Below are positions 9,510 to 20,626 of a stretch of DNA of 64,000 nt, one piece after another. Positions within the stretch are counted from its first letter, which is position 1. Each line of letters begins with the position of its first letter. The position numbers and the translations under genes were made by a program. The notes under the pieces are model-generated. The model ran no database searches. It was given only the letters and a program-made list of their open reading frames with translations, and had not been told where the DNA came from. The DNA is taken from the NCBI GenBank assembly GCA_028015205.1, contig CM051512.1:5764755-5828754 (forward strand), read 5' to 3'. This DNA comes from Mytilisepta virgata. Taxonomy: Eukaryota > Mollusca > Bivalvia > Mytilida > Mytilidae.

Positions 9510-10060
9510 TTATTTTTGGTATATGGCTGTGTAGCTCTCCGAGATGCACCCTTACAGCAAGTACTGTGCTTGTAGGTAGCTTGGTATCGGAGAACTGAAC
9601 TCGGACGTAAAACTTAACCTAAGTCAATGAAGCGCAATAAGTAGGTCACAGTGACCTAATTTTGGTGGGAGGCTGTGATACTCTGCGAGATACATGGTCA
9701 AACCAAGTAATAATAGTGTGGGTCGCTTGGATTCAGAGAACTGAACTCGGATGTAAAACTTAACCTAAGTCAATGAAGTGCGATAAGTAGGTCAGAATGA
9801 CCTTATTTTGGTGGGAGGCTGTGTTACTCTGCGAGATGCATCCTCACACCAAGTAATATTGTTGTGGGTCGCTTGGTATCGGAGAACTGAACTCTGACAT
9901 AAAATTTAACCTAAGTCAATGAAGCACGATAAGTAGGTCAGAGTGACTTAATTTTGTTGGGAGGCTGTGTTACCGAGATGTAGCCTCACACCAAGTAATA
10001 TGATTGTAGATCACTTTGTATGTTAAAACTGATTTTTGACAATAAACGTAAAAGCCAGTC
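9510..10060. repeat. Tandem repeat, unit about 147 bp, three to four copies
   Basis: The word TTAACCTAAGTCAATGAAG recurs near 9613, 9763 and 9909, each time followed by ATAAGTAGGTCA and TGGGAGGCTGTG. Units are about 145-150 bp and diverge toward the right end. Confidence 0.8.
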
Positions 10061-10850
10061 AACCGTGTAATATGGGTCATGTGACCTTCATTTTATGTCA
10101 CATGGCCAGTCTCTTCAACGTTCACCTGCACACAAAAATATATGACCATATGTCAACTAGTAACAGAACTGGCTGTGGATGTGGACGTGCACATCGTGGG
10201 TACTCCTTAGCTCCCCTTTGAGGCAAACTAAAAACTAGAACTTGATGTAAACAGGTTTGTGGCATATCACAAGTACTGTTGAGATATTATTTCATTTGAT
10301 ATTTATTTTATCATCCAGTTAGCATTCACATCTGCTTTATTGTAGACCATAGTGGGTTCAGATATATTTAAGAAGTAGTCACCGTGCATTCTTGAATATG
10401 GGACAAGTATTCCAGAACACACCTCGGGCCCACTGCGAAGACAATTCGCATCGTCTATACAAGACAAGTCGGACCGTTTGCGAAAATAAATTAAACTGTC
10501 ACTGTGGAAAGAACCCGGATCGTCTATGAGACAATTCAGACCTTTAAGAAGTTAAATTAAGTTAAATGATCCTCCGTTGCAGTGTCCAACGTACCAGGCC
10601 ATGAATTATAGTCAATATGAAATAGTCTGACTTGACTTTTTAGACGGTCCGCATTGTCTTTTTTAAAGTCGGTCCGGGTAGTCCTGCGTCGTCATTCTTG
10701 CACCATAAGACTTGCGGTTTAAATTTCACGCTTCATTATACACAGTACGCTGCTTACCCTTCGTGAATATGGTGAAAGCTTAGATCCGATAATTTCAATC
10801 AAAAGAGTCAAAGGTCAAGATCACGTAGAATTAAGGTCATTTCAAATGTA
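10061..10850. other. Intergenic, no gene seen
   Basis: No supported coding frame or repeat boundary; one ATG-started 61-codon frame (10036-10221) is judged random. Confidence 0.4.
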
Positions 10851-11260
10851 TGGGGTTGCGAGGGGAGGCTCAATTTTTACGATGCCCTTGTCAGTCTTTC
10901 GTGCGTCCATTAACTTTTCACATTTTAATTTAATATGAAACAACTGGGCCTAAGTTAGCAACCTTTACAGGAAACGTCTGGAAAGTCCTTTTTCCACTTT
11001 TCGTCTCGATACAAAAGCAAATATGGCCGTCATGAAAAATTCTTTTATTTGTTTGGCAAATTTAAAAAATAATCTAACTTTCTCTGAAACCGCTCTATTA
11101 GTTAAACTGAAACTTTATGGAAAACATCTATGGGAGATTCTTAAAAAAAGTTTCTTCATGTGGTCCCGATCGGACAAAAACATGGTCGCTATGGGAAATG
11201 TTGTGTCTGACGGCTCTAGTGGAAAAATGTCCTATGATATAATAAGCTGTCCGTCTGTCC
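10851..11260. repeat. AGCTCACC dispersed repeat, decayed copy
   Basis: Words typical of the family are present (GAAACAACTGGGCC, GGAAAGTCCTTTTTCC, AATATGGCCGTCATG, TCTCTGAAACCGC), with the ends eroded. Confidence 0.5.
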
Positions 11261-11364
11261 AATCTCCAAATCGAAGTTCAACATATAACTTAAATTTATC
11301 AATGATATAATTTGGTTTTGGCATAACCTTTTTTGGTGATTTTGGTATTTTTGAATTGATCTTC

Positions 11365-11466
11365 AATCTTTTGGTTTTCAACATTTTTGGCCTTGATCAC
11401 AACTAATGAGTCGTAAATCGACGAAATGTGGACATCTTGTGCATCAAAATTGGTATCAAAGAATTG
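11365..11466 (+). ncRNA. Decayed hammerhead-ribozyme-type motif (copy A)
   Basis: CTAATGA (11403-11409; the expected core is CTGATGA) is followed by a stem GTCG/CGAC (11410-11413, 11419-11422) with a 5-nt loop and GAAA (11423-11426). The flanks (TTTTCAACATTTTTGG before, CATCAAAATTGGTATCAAA after) are shared with copies at 46.4 and 59.9 kb. The core G-to-A change should abolish cleavage. Confidence 0.55.
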
Positions 11467-11469
11467 CAA

Positions 11470-13320
11470 ATTAACATCTCTGAAGGATAATATCACGATT
11501 TTAGTCTTTATTTATGAAAAACATGAACAGTATGCTTAGATCACCCATATTTATATCAAGAATCGCCAAATGAATGGAAATTCCTGTAATCTCAAAATAT
11601 CATTCAAATTTTAACCCCCCCCCCCCCCAAGAAAAAAACAAATAAAGATAAATCAATTAATAATTACTAAATGTAGAAACGTTTACGAAAGAACAATGTC
11701 AATATAATATCTTTCAAATCCGAAATACAGGCAACATTTTAGCTCAACCTTTGTATATGGAACAACATTTAAGCTGTTAAACTGCAGGTATTGAGTTTGT
11801 CACACATATCTTAAATGAGCTGTAGTTTGAAATGTCCATTCTTGAAAGGCAGTATACCCGTGTCGCCAGTGTACGGAATTTTCATTTCCCAGATCACCCG
11901 CTATTTCAGAGTAAGTTTCAACTAGTCTGACTCTCTGGATATAGTAATATCACTGCTAAAATCGCTCCTCAGTCGGGCTACCAAAAAAAATGGGATTCTC
12001 ACAAATCTGATAAAATACAGATACAGTATTCTCGCGTGGACTCATCAGGATCTGAGGATGTCCCAAGTTCAGTTACGAATGACCTTTTATAAACTTTATT
12101 TGTCCAATCAAATTTCAGCTAATTGAAGTTTGAAAGCGAATTCGATCATTCTAGTTTTAATTTAATCTCTCCCGTAAGAATTTCATCCGGAAATATGTTC
12201 CGAACATGCATGATTCGTACGCTAGATTCGACTTTTGAAGTTTTTTCGACAAATATTGCTATATAATTCACACTGCTTATTTCTTTGATAAAACTTTTAT
12301 ATATGAATGGGTATTTCATGAAACCCTCCGTCGGCGAATGATTAAAGTCGCTAGTAGTGTTGGCCTGATTTTAGTAACGAATCATTTGATTGGTTAATTA
12401 GTAAAAGAAGCCATCAAAGATCCCTAATCGGACATCAAATTCTGACGAGCCCAAGTGATGATACGGAATCTATATTTTATTCAGATTGGTATATTCCCTT
12501 ATTACGTATTCGATGGTACCTGTTATGACATTGTTGATCAACACATGTCGAAGATATTTCTAAACAACCTTGTCTGAGTTATTACTAAACTAATCACAGG
12601 CTTTAACAACTGGATATTTGGTACGGTTCGGCATACAGAGAAGAATATGCTTACCTTTCCAGAAACATCTGATATCACACAAGGATTTATGGAAGTTCGC
12701 AATGTTCAGTCTTTAGTCTTCAGTGTTATCTACTCTTGTTTGCAAGTGCACATGTCCTTGATTGTTGTTGTATAATAAATTTTTGACCCTTTTTGTTGAC
12801 GTGAAGGATTTTTATTACGCTTCTTCAATATTTTTCGAATTTTATTTCGATACACACAATAGTTCAAGTTTGATAAAATTTTAAAGGCCATCCTATAATA
12901 TAATATAAATACAATTCTTATATAAATGATATACATGGTGTATTATTTGAAACAGGTAATAATGTTTTCTTGCGATGTAACTTTACATTCTTTTCTTCAG
13001 TCTGCCAGTATTTCTTTTGAGGCGTTACCATAGAATCTCAATAATATACTTTGACTGAAAGTAGAAAAACTTAAAAGAGTGATGAAGTTTATACAATGAC
13101 ACGAGAGATGATGGGACCACTGGAACTTTTCAAAACATCCCTTGCTTTGATAATTAAGATCAAAATTTCAAAAATATATGAAAGGGAGTTTTTGGCTAAC
13201 TATACAGCCATCTTGCAGATATACGTAAATGATAAACAACAGACACTTTAAAACACATATTTATGGTTTGCGTTTAAAACAAAATGCTAACCGATTTCTA
13301 AGACTATCCACTCTTGGTAG
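11470..13320. other. Intergenic, no gene seen
   Basis: Contains a C homopolymer at about 11615-11628. No splice-bounded or long open frame could be supported on either strand. Confidence 0.4.
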
Positions 13321-13329
13321 CCCTTTCAT

Positions 13330-15743
13330 TCAAAAGTTTGAAGATATCCATCGTCTAAGACCTAAATAAAGTGATTTGGCTTCATGAATATTTGATGGTG
13401 GATTTAAAGTGTTTTCATTCATGTATGCACATCCCAATTCGAATAAATCTTCGTCACATGGAAACATTTCTTCATCAGCACATTCCCTTTTACAAACGCT
13501 TATTCCTTCATCCGTGACATTTTGTATATAATCTTGTGTATTAAACAGCCCAGGCAGTAGATACATTACATATGGACGGCCATAAAAATTGCTTGTCGAA
13601 CAACATCTGATTTTATGAGTATTCCATACCATTACAGTTTCATCCAAACTATCCTGCAAAAAAAGGCGTAACACTTTCAATCATCACCATCTGTCACGGG
13701 AAAGATATGGCAATAAATTTGGGATAAAAATGAGAAAACACGTAATTGAAACAATTATTTTTTTTTTTTGTAGTTCATTAGCAGACTTAAACATCAGTAT
13801 TGTGAAATGTAAAATTGTAATTTGAATATATATATCATACATTCTATTTTGGCATATGGTACTATGTCTTGTACATAAAGTTTGGTAATTCTATACGACT
13901 ACATCATGTACTTGGAGGCAGGGCATTTTACCGTATTTGGAATGTGAATGCAAGATTATCCAAGCTCAATATCAACCTCGAAATTTTATTTTAAATGCAG
14001 ATGTGAAATGCCTTTAAATAACGAGTTAAACAGTCTCAATAATAAAATTAATAATTATGATAATAATATGTCTTCTATGTAATATATGCCAAAATATGTC
14101 CCATGCTTAGGCCCTTCAAATCGTGAATTAAGCGCTGTAGCCATTGGTCATATGTTGGCATATAACGTAGAAAGCATACAATTATATACATAGTGTACCT
14201 GCAATAATTTCATGAAACAAAATTGAACCATGTTAACATCCAATTTATTGCCAGTAAAGTGATAACTATCTCGTAGATTCTTCATTTCTTCGATCCATTT
14301 ATCAGTAAGCTCTTTTCTAAGAATTCCCCACCATGATTCTATCCGTGTATTCATAGTACTTTTCCCATATATAAAGGAGTCTTCGTTTCTTTCATTTCTA
14401 GAAAGGAAATTCTGCATCTCTGCTACTGCCACATTTTCAGTTCCCATATCACCTCGCATTAAATAAGGATACCCTACACTATTTTCAACAGCCTCAATAT
14501 AGTATCTAGCAATTACTTTAGGGTCACTACTAGTCCTTCCTACTTTGAGCCACAGCATGCTCCGAGAGAATCCGTCTATGCATCCATTGATGCATAATCC
14601 ATATGGTTTGAGCTTATCGTAAGAATCGATATGCCAGCAATAGTTTGGCCCTTTACCGAAATACTGCCTTCGAATCAAACGATGTTTTGACCTCACTTCA
14701 ACTCCAACTGGATCTATCATTTGCAACATTAGACGTATTTGTTCCTTTTTAACCTTCAAACCGTTTAATATGCACTTTCTATACATCCATCTGTATCCGT
14801 GCATTCCGTTTGATTCCACTTCTCCTTCTATAAAAGATATCACAGTATTTAAATCTGTATATTCCTTTCTTCTGGAAAGATGCATATATCTTAAAATCCT
14901 TTTTAGGTGACGCAAAGATATAGAAATTCCGTGATTTAGCGATAGCATTACGATTATTTCTCTGTAAGATAACTCCATTTGGAAATATTGTTCCACGAGA
15001 TTTAATACCTGAAAAGATAGCAACAAATAGTTTAACCACATCACATTCTTAACGTGGTTACATCAATTCAAATCCATATATGAATACGACCTTTGACCGA
15101 TTTAATACATCGAGTGTAAGTAAGTGAATTTTATTTAAGTGTGGTGAAATACCTGGATTTTCGAGTGAAATCAAATTCGATAATTAACTCAGTGAAATCG
15201 AAAGTTATATTTCACTATAGGAAATGACGTACCAATAGCCGTCGCAAACGACGTTGCTATACAAACGTTGTCGCGTAGTCAAATAAAAACATAAACCCTT
15301 GTATTTTCTCGTTAAATTTTATGAATATACGAATATGTCAATGTAATAAACAGAATAACTAATCTCGAAATTCGAATACTAAAAATATACAACTCGTGAC
15401 CGAAAAAACCCTAGTAATTTCGCGTTCGTGAATTAATGTGTTGTTCGGAAACTCGTTGTAGATTTTTAGGTATTCGCATTTCAAGATTAGTTACAATATA
15501 ACTATTCCCTCGAAAGCAGTTGCCATATTTTGTTTGCACTGACAGACCCCCCCCCCTTTCCTGTTTCATGTTATCATATTTGAATGACAGTTTTGTAAAC
15601 CGTTTTTTTTTAACTCTATAAGTAATGAACGGAATCTAGTATAATGCCAATGTGCTTATATATCTTTAGCAATTATATTCATACTGTCATAAAACATTCA
15701 ATATTGATTTACTTACATTTGCTCTACCGCCTCCAGCCGCCAT
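13330..15743 (-). CDS. Integrase-core (DDE) domain protein, three exons, intact
   Basis: Exons on the minus strand are 15743-15717 (nine residues), 15008-14199 and 13653-13330. All introns are phase 0 with GTAAGT...CAG and GTACAC...GCAG borders, giving 386 residues. An N-terminal helical part (residues about 10-95) contains helix-turn-helix-like sequence (ELSYREIIVMLSLNHGI). The integrase core has a full catalytic triad: D137 in CWHIDSYDKLKPYG, D196 in RGDMGTEN and E233 in RIESWWG (DD36E). The C-terminal exon (WNTHKIR... CDEDLFELGC) finishes the protein. I recognise a family of integrase-core proteins found in corals, fish and molluscs, often annotated without a known function. Terminal repeats of an element of its own are not seen, so it may be a domesticated gene. 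The ATG is the first in exon 1, and a GC-rich, Gly-rich start fits a real 5' end. The upstream flank is directly a 21-bp repeat array. Confidence 0.82.
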
Positions 15744-15799
15744 GCTTTATTTATATCCACGTCACAAATTGCAGCGAAATAGCGAAAAAATATATGAAT

Positions 15800-16190
15800 A
15801 CATCGAGATAACGATATAATAAATCGAGATAACGATATAATAAATTGAGATAACGATATAATAAATCGAGATAACGATATAATCAACCGTAATAACGATA
15901 TAATATATCGAGATAACGATATAATATATGGAGATAACGATATAATAAATTGAGATAAAGATATAACAAATTGAAATAACGATATAATAAATTGAGATAA
16001 CGATATAATAAATTGAGATAACGATATAATAAATCGAGATAACGATGTGATAAATTGAGATAACGATATAATAAATTGAGATAACGATATAATAAATCGA
16101 GATAACGATATGATAAATTGAGATAACGATATAATAAATCGAGATAACGATATAATTTTTTTTCTTATCGTGTCCCCTGCGGGGCTCCGT
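15800..16190. repeat. 21-bp tandem array 1 with C-rich hairpin end
   Basis: About 17 copies of a 21-bp unit with the word GAGATAACGATAT run from about 15804 to 16155. A T-run and the hairpin word TCCCCTGCGGGGCTCCG (about 16172-16188) follow. It has the same polarity as the array at 22.5-22.8 kb and opposite polarity to that at 16.5 kb. It looks like a stray arm of a second foldback element and lies about 60 bp upstream of the integrase-like gene. Confidence 0.85.
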
Positions 16191-16452
16191 AAAATAACTT
16201 ACCGTGTGCCGTGCAAGAGGGATTTTGTAAGTATTACACTACCTTTTGTTTCCAGTAATCTCTTCAATTGCTGAAATTCCTCATATATTTTGCAAGAGAG
16301 GATTTTCTTTATGTGTATGTGTGTGTGAAATTCATTCATTTTTGTGTAAAGTATGACGTAATCACAAATACATATGACGTTGCAGATTATGTGCTAGTGT
16401 TGTTCCCGCAAGTTTGACCCATGTTGACTTTTGCGATGTACCGAATTGTTAT
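16191..16452. other. Spacer between two inverted repeat arms
   Basis: About 260 bp of unique sequence between array 1 and the foldback element, with a short GT-rich stretch at 16310-16325. No gene seen. Confidence 0.5.
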
Positions 16453-16462
16453 TTGAAATGTA
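16453..16462. repeat. Left target-site duplication of the foldback element
   Basis: TTGAAATGTA directly precedes the terminal CGGAGCCCC. It matches TAGAAATGTA just after the right end (22828-22837) at nine of ten positions. Confidence 0.65.
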
Positions 16463-16496
16463 CGGAGCCCCGCAGGGGACACGACAAGAAAAAAAA

Positions 16497-16707
16497 TTAT
16501 ATCGTTATCTCGATTTATGATTTCGTTATCACGATTTATGATATCGTTATCTCGATTTATTATATCGTTATATCGATTTATGATATCGTTATATCGATTT
16601 CTTATATCGTTATCACGATTTATTATATCGTTATATCGATTTATTATATCGTTATCTCGATTAATTATATCGTTATCTCGATTTATTATATCGTTATCTC
16701 GGTTTAT
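16497..16707. repeat. 21-bp tandem array 2, left arm of the foldback element
   Basis: About ten units in inverted polarity (ATATCGTTAT.TCGATTTAT type) follow the hairpin word at 16463-16480. Both strands are open in several frames because 21 is a multiple of 3; the resulting peptide repeats are not genes. Confidence 0.85.
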
Positions 16708-17651
16708 TAGCTCACCTGGTCCGTCGTCATCGTCGTAAACAGCCCTTTAAAGATCTTCTCCTCTGAAACCACTGGACCAATTGGAACAAAAGTTGGCTGC
16801 AATGGTCCTTAGGCGTTCCTCTTTCAGAAATATATCCGATGACCAAGTCACCAAAGCCGAACTTAGTTTAACATAAGACCGTATGTGAAATATACTTAAA
16901 GATCGTCTTGTCTGAAACAAAAACAACGTGGCCAATTAGAACAAAAGTTGACAGCAATGGTCCATAAGTAGTCCTCCTTTAGATCTGTATCCGATTACCG
17001 CGCCCGTCATTTAAGATGGCCGCCATAGCCGAACTTAGTTTAACATAGGACCCTATGGGAAATTTACATAAAGACATTTTTGTCTGCAAGCACTTGGCCA
17101 ATTAAACAAAAATAGGCAGCAAGGTGGTCCTCTTTCAGACGTATATTCGATGACTCCTTCCATTATCGAAGATAACCGCCAGAGCCGAACATAGTTTTAC
17201 ATAGGATCCTATTGGAAATTTACTTAAAGATCATCTTGTCCGAAACCACTTGGCCAATTGAACAAAATTGGGCAGCAATGATGCTTAGGTTGTTCTCTTT
17301 TATAATCATATTCGATGACTCATCATCTAGGATAGCTGCCAGCGTCGAACATAGTTTAACATAGGACACTTTGTGAAATTTACTTAAAGATCTTCTCGTC
17401 TGAAACCACTTGGCCAATTGGAACAAAACTCGACAGCAATGGTCCTTAGTTGGTATATCCGATGTTCCTGTCAACCATACAAGATTGCTGCCAGAAATGA
17501 ACTTAGTTTAACATAGGACCTAATTGGAAAGTTCACTGAATGATCTTCTTGTTTAAAAATCAGTGAGCCAATTGGAACTTGAAAGCAATTTTTCAGGCTG
17601 CCAGTCAAGATGGACATAGTCCAGGTCAGCGGTACAGGCTCCTGGGAGCCT
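16708..17651. repeat. AGCTCACC dispersed repeat inserted in array 2
   Basis: It begins TAGCTCACCTGGTCCGTCG and ends CGGTACAGGCTCCTGGGAGCCTCTAG. About six internal units of about 150 bp share CTTCTCCTCTGAAACCACT and CAATTGGAACAAAA and alternate with GATGGCCGCCATAG-type words. Array sequence resumes right after it (TTATATTGTTATTTCGG), with a possible TTAT target duplication, so it landed in the array. Confidence 0.8.
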
Positions 17652-18009
17652 CTAGTTATATTGTTATTTCGGTGCAATATTGTTAGTTAAATACCTGTCC
17701 ACTAACAATCCAAACAAATACCCAATTAGGTTCATTATTAGCAAATAATGTCTAAGTTAATTACCATTTGTTTCATTTATAATTTATAATTCCAATAGTA
17801 CTAGTCGAGTCATAGTTGTTCAGTGTTTTTGTTTAGGTTTTAAGAACCAAGGTATATCCTCATCTATAAAGAAGACATGAAAATGTTTTTCCGCCAATAG
17901 CATAACTATTATATTTTAATATAAGAGGAATGGGGTACGACACTGATGCTCTCTTTCAATAAAAAAGTTATGAAAGTGTCTTGCAATTATTTCGTTTAAA
18001 AGAATTTTA

Positions 18010-18640
18010 CTTTTATATAGATAATTTATTTAAATGTATTCTGTGAGATAATATTTTATATTTTTATAAACAAACAACAAAATGGATAACAGTAAAGGTC
18101 AACAATAACATACCAATCAATCAAAGCAACCCAACTGACAAAACGCCGGACAATAAATAAAAGTGTACAAAACACAAGCATAAACACATCAGAGAGTCAG
18201 GACTTGGTACAGACACTGAATAGTGGCGGGGTTAGACCGGTTTAATGGGTACCCAAACCTCCCGATTTTTCTATTATGACAGTCTCGTGTATAAAACACA
18301 CTATAAAAACCAATACAGTATGATTACCAACAAAGTGACCGCTTGCTAGAAATGAAAATTAGAGTGGAGGGTTTAACATTAAAACTAGCCAAGGCTCTCA
18401 TAGCTGCAGGTCGGATACTTCCCTCTACTGAACGAAAAAATCTGAAATAACACTTCCATCAAAGGTTTAATGGTATCTAGTCATAGAGTTCAATAGAAAT
18501 CGGCAGTATTCGTGAGAGGCCATTATGAATTTAGAGTCTTCAAGCCATTGGGAGAAAGTTCATTTTTTACAGAATTACACAAAATTTTATATTTGTAGCC
18601 CTTACTGTGAAAAAATCTTAGGTAACTCCCAAGTGTCTGT
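18010..18640. other. Foldback interior, dispersed repeats only
   Basis: 18190-18350 (GAATAGTGGCGGGGTTAGAC, ATGGGTACCCAAACCTCC) has the look of a mussel dispersed repeat. 18430-18640 is related to 60040-60240 (shared AATAGAAATCGG, GTCTTCAAG.CATTG). No gene. Confidence 0.45.
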
Positions 18641-18734
18641 GGTTAGTAGCGAGACTTCTGCATTTATTCACGATATTGCAGTAGAAACTAGGATGGGAAA
18701 ATCCGTTCATGATAAGTGCTTTCCTGGAAGCTGG

Positions 18735-19280
18735 ATATTTAGATGAAAGATGTTGATATTTATTATAAAACCTTTTAAAAGCAAATATTTTTTTTAGTAA
18801 TCGTATGGTTTCGTTCGTTAGTCTTCTAGCCGAGAGCATATTCGTGCAAAACGTCCAAGCTGTGATATGTACAATCTATACGATGGTACCAAAGGCATGT
18901 CTCCATCAAGAAAGGGGAAACTAGTAATTGGAAAATTAAAATCGTCCCTTTTGTCATAAATTTCAGTACGTATCTCTCCATTTTAGATATTTATAGTAAG
19001 TTCTAAAAAAGAACAGCATTTACTATTATTATTAGTTTTGTTCAAATGTAGCTCTTTTGGATGAATGTCTTTTGCATATTTAAGAAACTCGGGGTTATCA
19101 ACAGTAAGTATATTATTATTGTTATAAATGTCAGTTAATTTATCGTGATTCTGTATTTTACACTTAATTTTTTTTCACGAAAGACTGTCCATAACAATAT
19201 CAAAATAAGTCGGCACTAAGAGTTTGTACCCATAGGAATCCCAATGACCTGTCGATGCACAGTATTGCCAAAAACGAATA
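18735..19280 (-). pseudogene. Penelope-like reverse transcriptase fragment, decayed
   Basis: On the minus strand, broken frames give HRQVIGIPMGTNS (about 19215-19260), then LHLNKTNNN, SFLELTINI, a stop, [13 protein letters not shown] and MPLV.SY.LYISQLGRFARICS (down to about 18810). These are the conserved run of Penelope-type RTs found in molluscs ([27 protein letters not shown]). Stops and frame changes show it is dead. It copied its own RNA by target-primed synthesis when alive. A second piece of the same block (AATGTAGCTCTTTTG) recurs at 19866. Confidence 0.75.
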
Positions 19281-19496
19281 AATAATTTTTGAACATTTAT
19301 AAGCTGGATTATAGAATGAAGCAAAGCACATTTCTGATAAATCTTATGTAATTGAGAAGTAGGAATGGAACAAAGTCTGATGAATAAAAAATGTCGCCAA
19401 TTATTTTTTTAATATTGTCTGTAGATCTTTAAGGTTAACAGAGGAACGACGTTGATGATGCATATTATGGTTTGTTCTTTTGCAATGCGACGGTCG

Positions 19497-19862
19497 TGGG
19501 CGTAGTCGAGGACTCATTATGACTAGTTATTATTATTCTTCTTTCTTCAGTAGCTGTTTTTTTTTGGAGAGTGTTCTCGAAAACGGCTCAATCTATTGAA
19601 ACCAAACTTAGAACAAAAATATGGAACCATCTGAGGTAATGCCTTGTCATACTAAAAATTCCAAGATGGCCGCCATTTTTGAAACGGCAGCTATCAAATT
19701 TTTACAAATCTTAAAAAAATAGAAAACAATTCTTGACAGATTCAATTTTAGCGTAGAAATGTTCAGCTTCATCGAAAATTCTATAGACAATTATTTCAAA
19801 ATATCAAAGATGGCCAATATTTTCAAAATGGCTGCCGTGTAAGTTGATATATTGGAATAATT
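19497..19862. repeat. AGCTCACC-related repeat inserted into Penelope debris
   Basis: Contains CCAAGATGGCCGCCATTTTTG and related words. It is flanked by two copies of the bases GTAGCTCTTTTG.ATGAATG...GAAACTCGG (19050-19096 and 19868-19915), suggesting an insertion or duplication in the older element. Confidence 0.5.
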
Positions 19863-20626
19863 TAAAATGTAGCTCTTTTGCATAAATGCATTTTGCATAT
19901 TTTAGAAACTCGGGCGGTCTATTGAGGATTATGTTGCTCTGTTCATCATTTTGGGATCTGTTCATCATTATGGATATAATACCAATGCTTCTTAATAGCC
20001 CTTCCTAATTGCCGAAGAGTTGGGTTATATCTTGTTGTAAATACTAGTGGGATGTGAATCTTGGATTTATTTTTCGTATCATATTGAAACATTCGTTTAA
20101 ACGAAATAAATGCAAGACACTTTCATGGAAAGAGACGACCGGTGTCGTACCCCATACCTCTTCTATTGAAAATTAATAGTAATATGTGATTGGCGGCAAC
20201 ACATTTACAAGTCTTCTTAATGAATAAAAGGCTAGGGTGCCTGGTGAGGATATGCCTATGTTCTTGAAACCTAAACCGAAACACTTTAGTTTTACTTTAG
20301 GGGACCCTATATTTATAGGTTTTACTTTAGGGGACCGGGTCCAAAAATAGTGTTTTTCTGGGTATATATTTTATGCAAAGCATGTTTTACATTACCGGTA
20401 AGTATTTTCGTGTTGATTTACGTTAATTTTTATCTCTTTCGTCGTGTTTTTCCTTCCGATTTCTCCAATTTTGTGTGTGTTGTCATTCTTTCTATGGGCG
20501 CCGACATGTTGATTTTATCGATTGCGCATGATTTTCTAAAAAAAGTACGGGAACCCTAGCTATTTTTGTATTGTGACGTCACATAACTGGGAAATTCAAA
20601 CAGCTGATTTTGACAGGTGATTCCCG

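Noticed and set aside
15800..16160. CRISPR-like array
   Set aside because: Units are contiguous 21-bp repeats with no spacers and no cas genes, in an intron-bearing eukaryotic genome.
16414..16738. Plus-strand ORFs with ISIYYIV or RFIISLS repeats, and the matching minus ORF at 22465-22773
   Set aside because: The 21-bp arrays are a multiple of three, so every frame without a stop stays open. Composition is simple repeat, with no start context or splice sites.
20350..20559. Plus ORF of 69 codons before the Merlin transposase
   Set aside because: It lies between the left terminus and the transposase start, is hydrophobic by T-richness, and has no splice link to exon 1.
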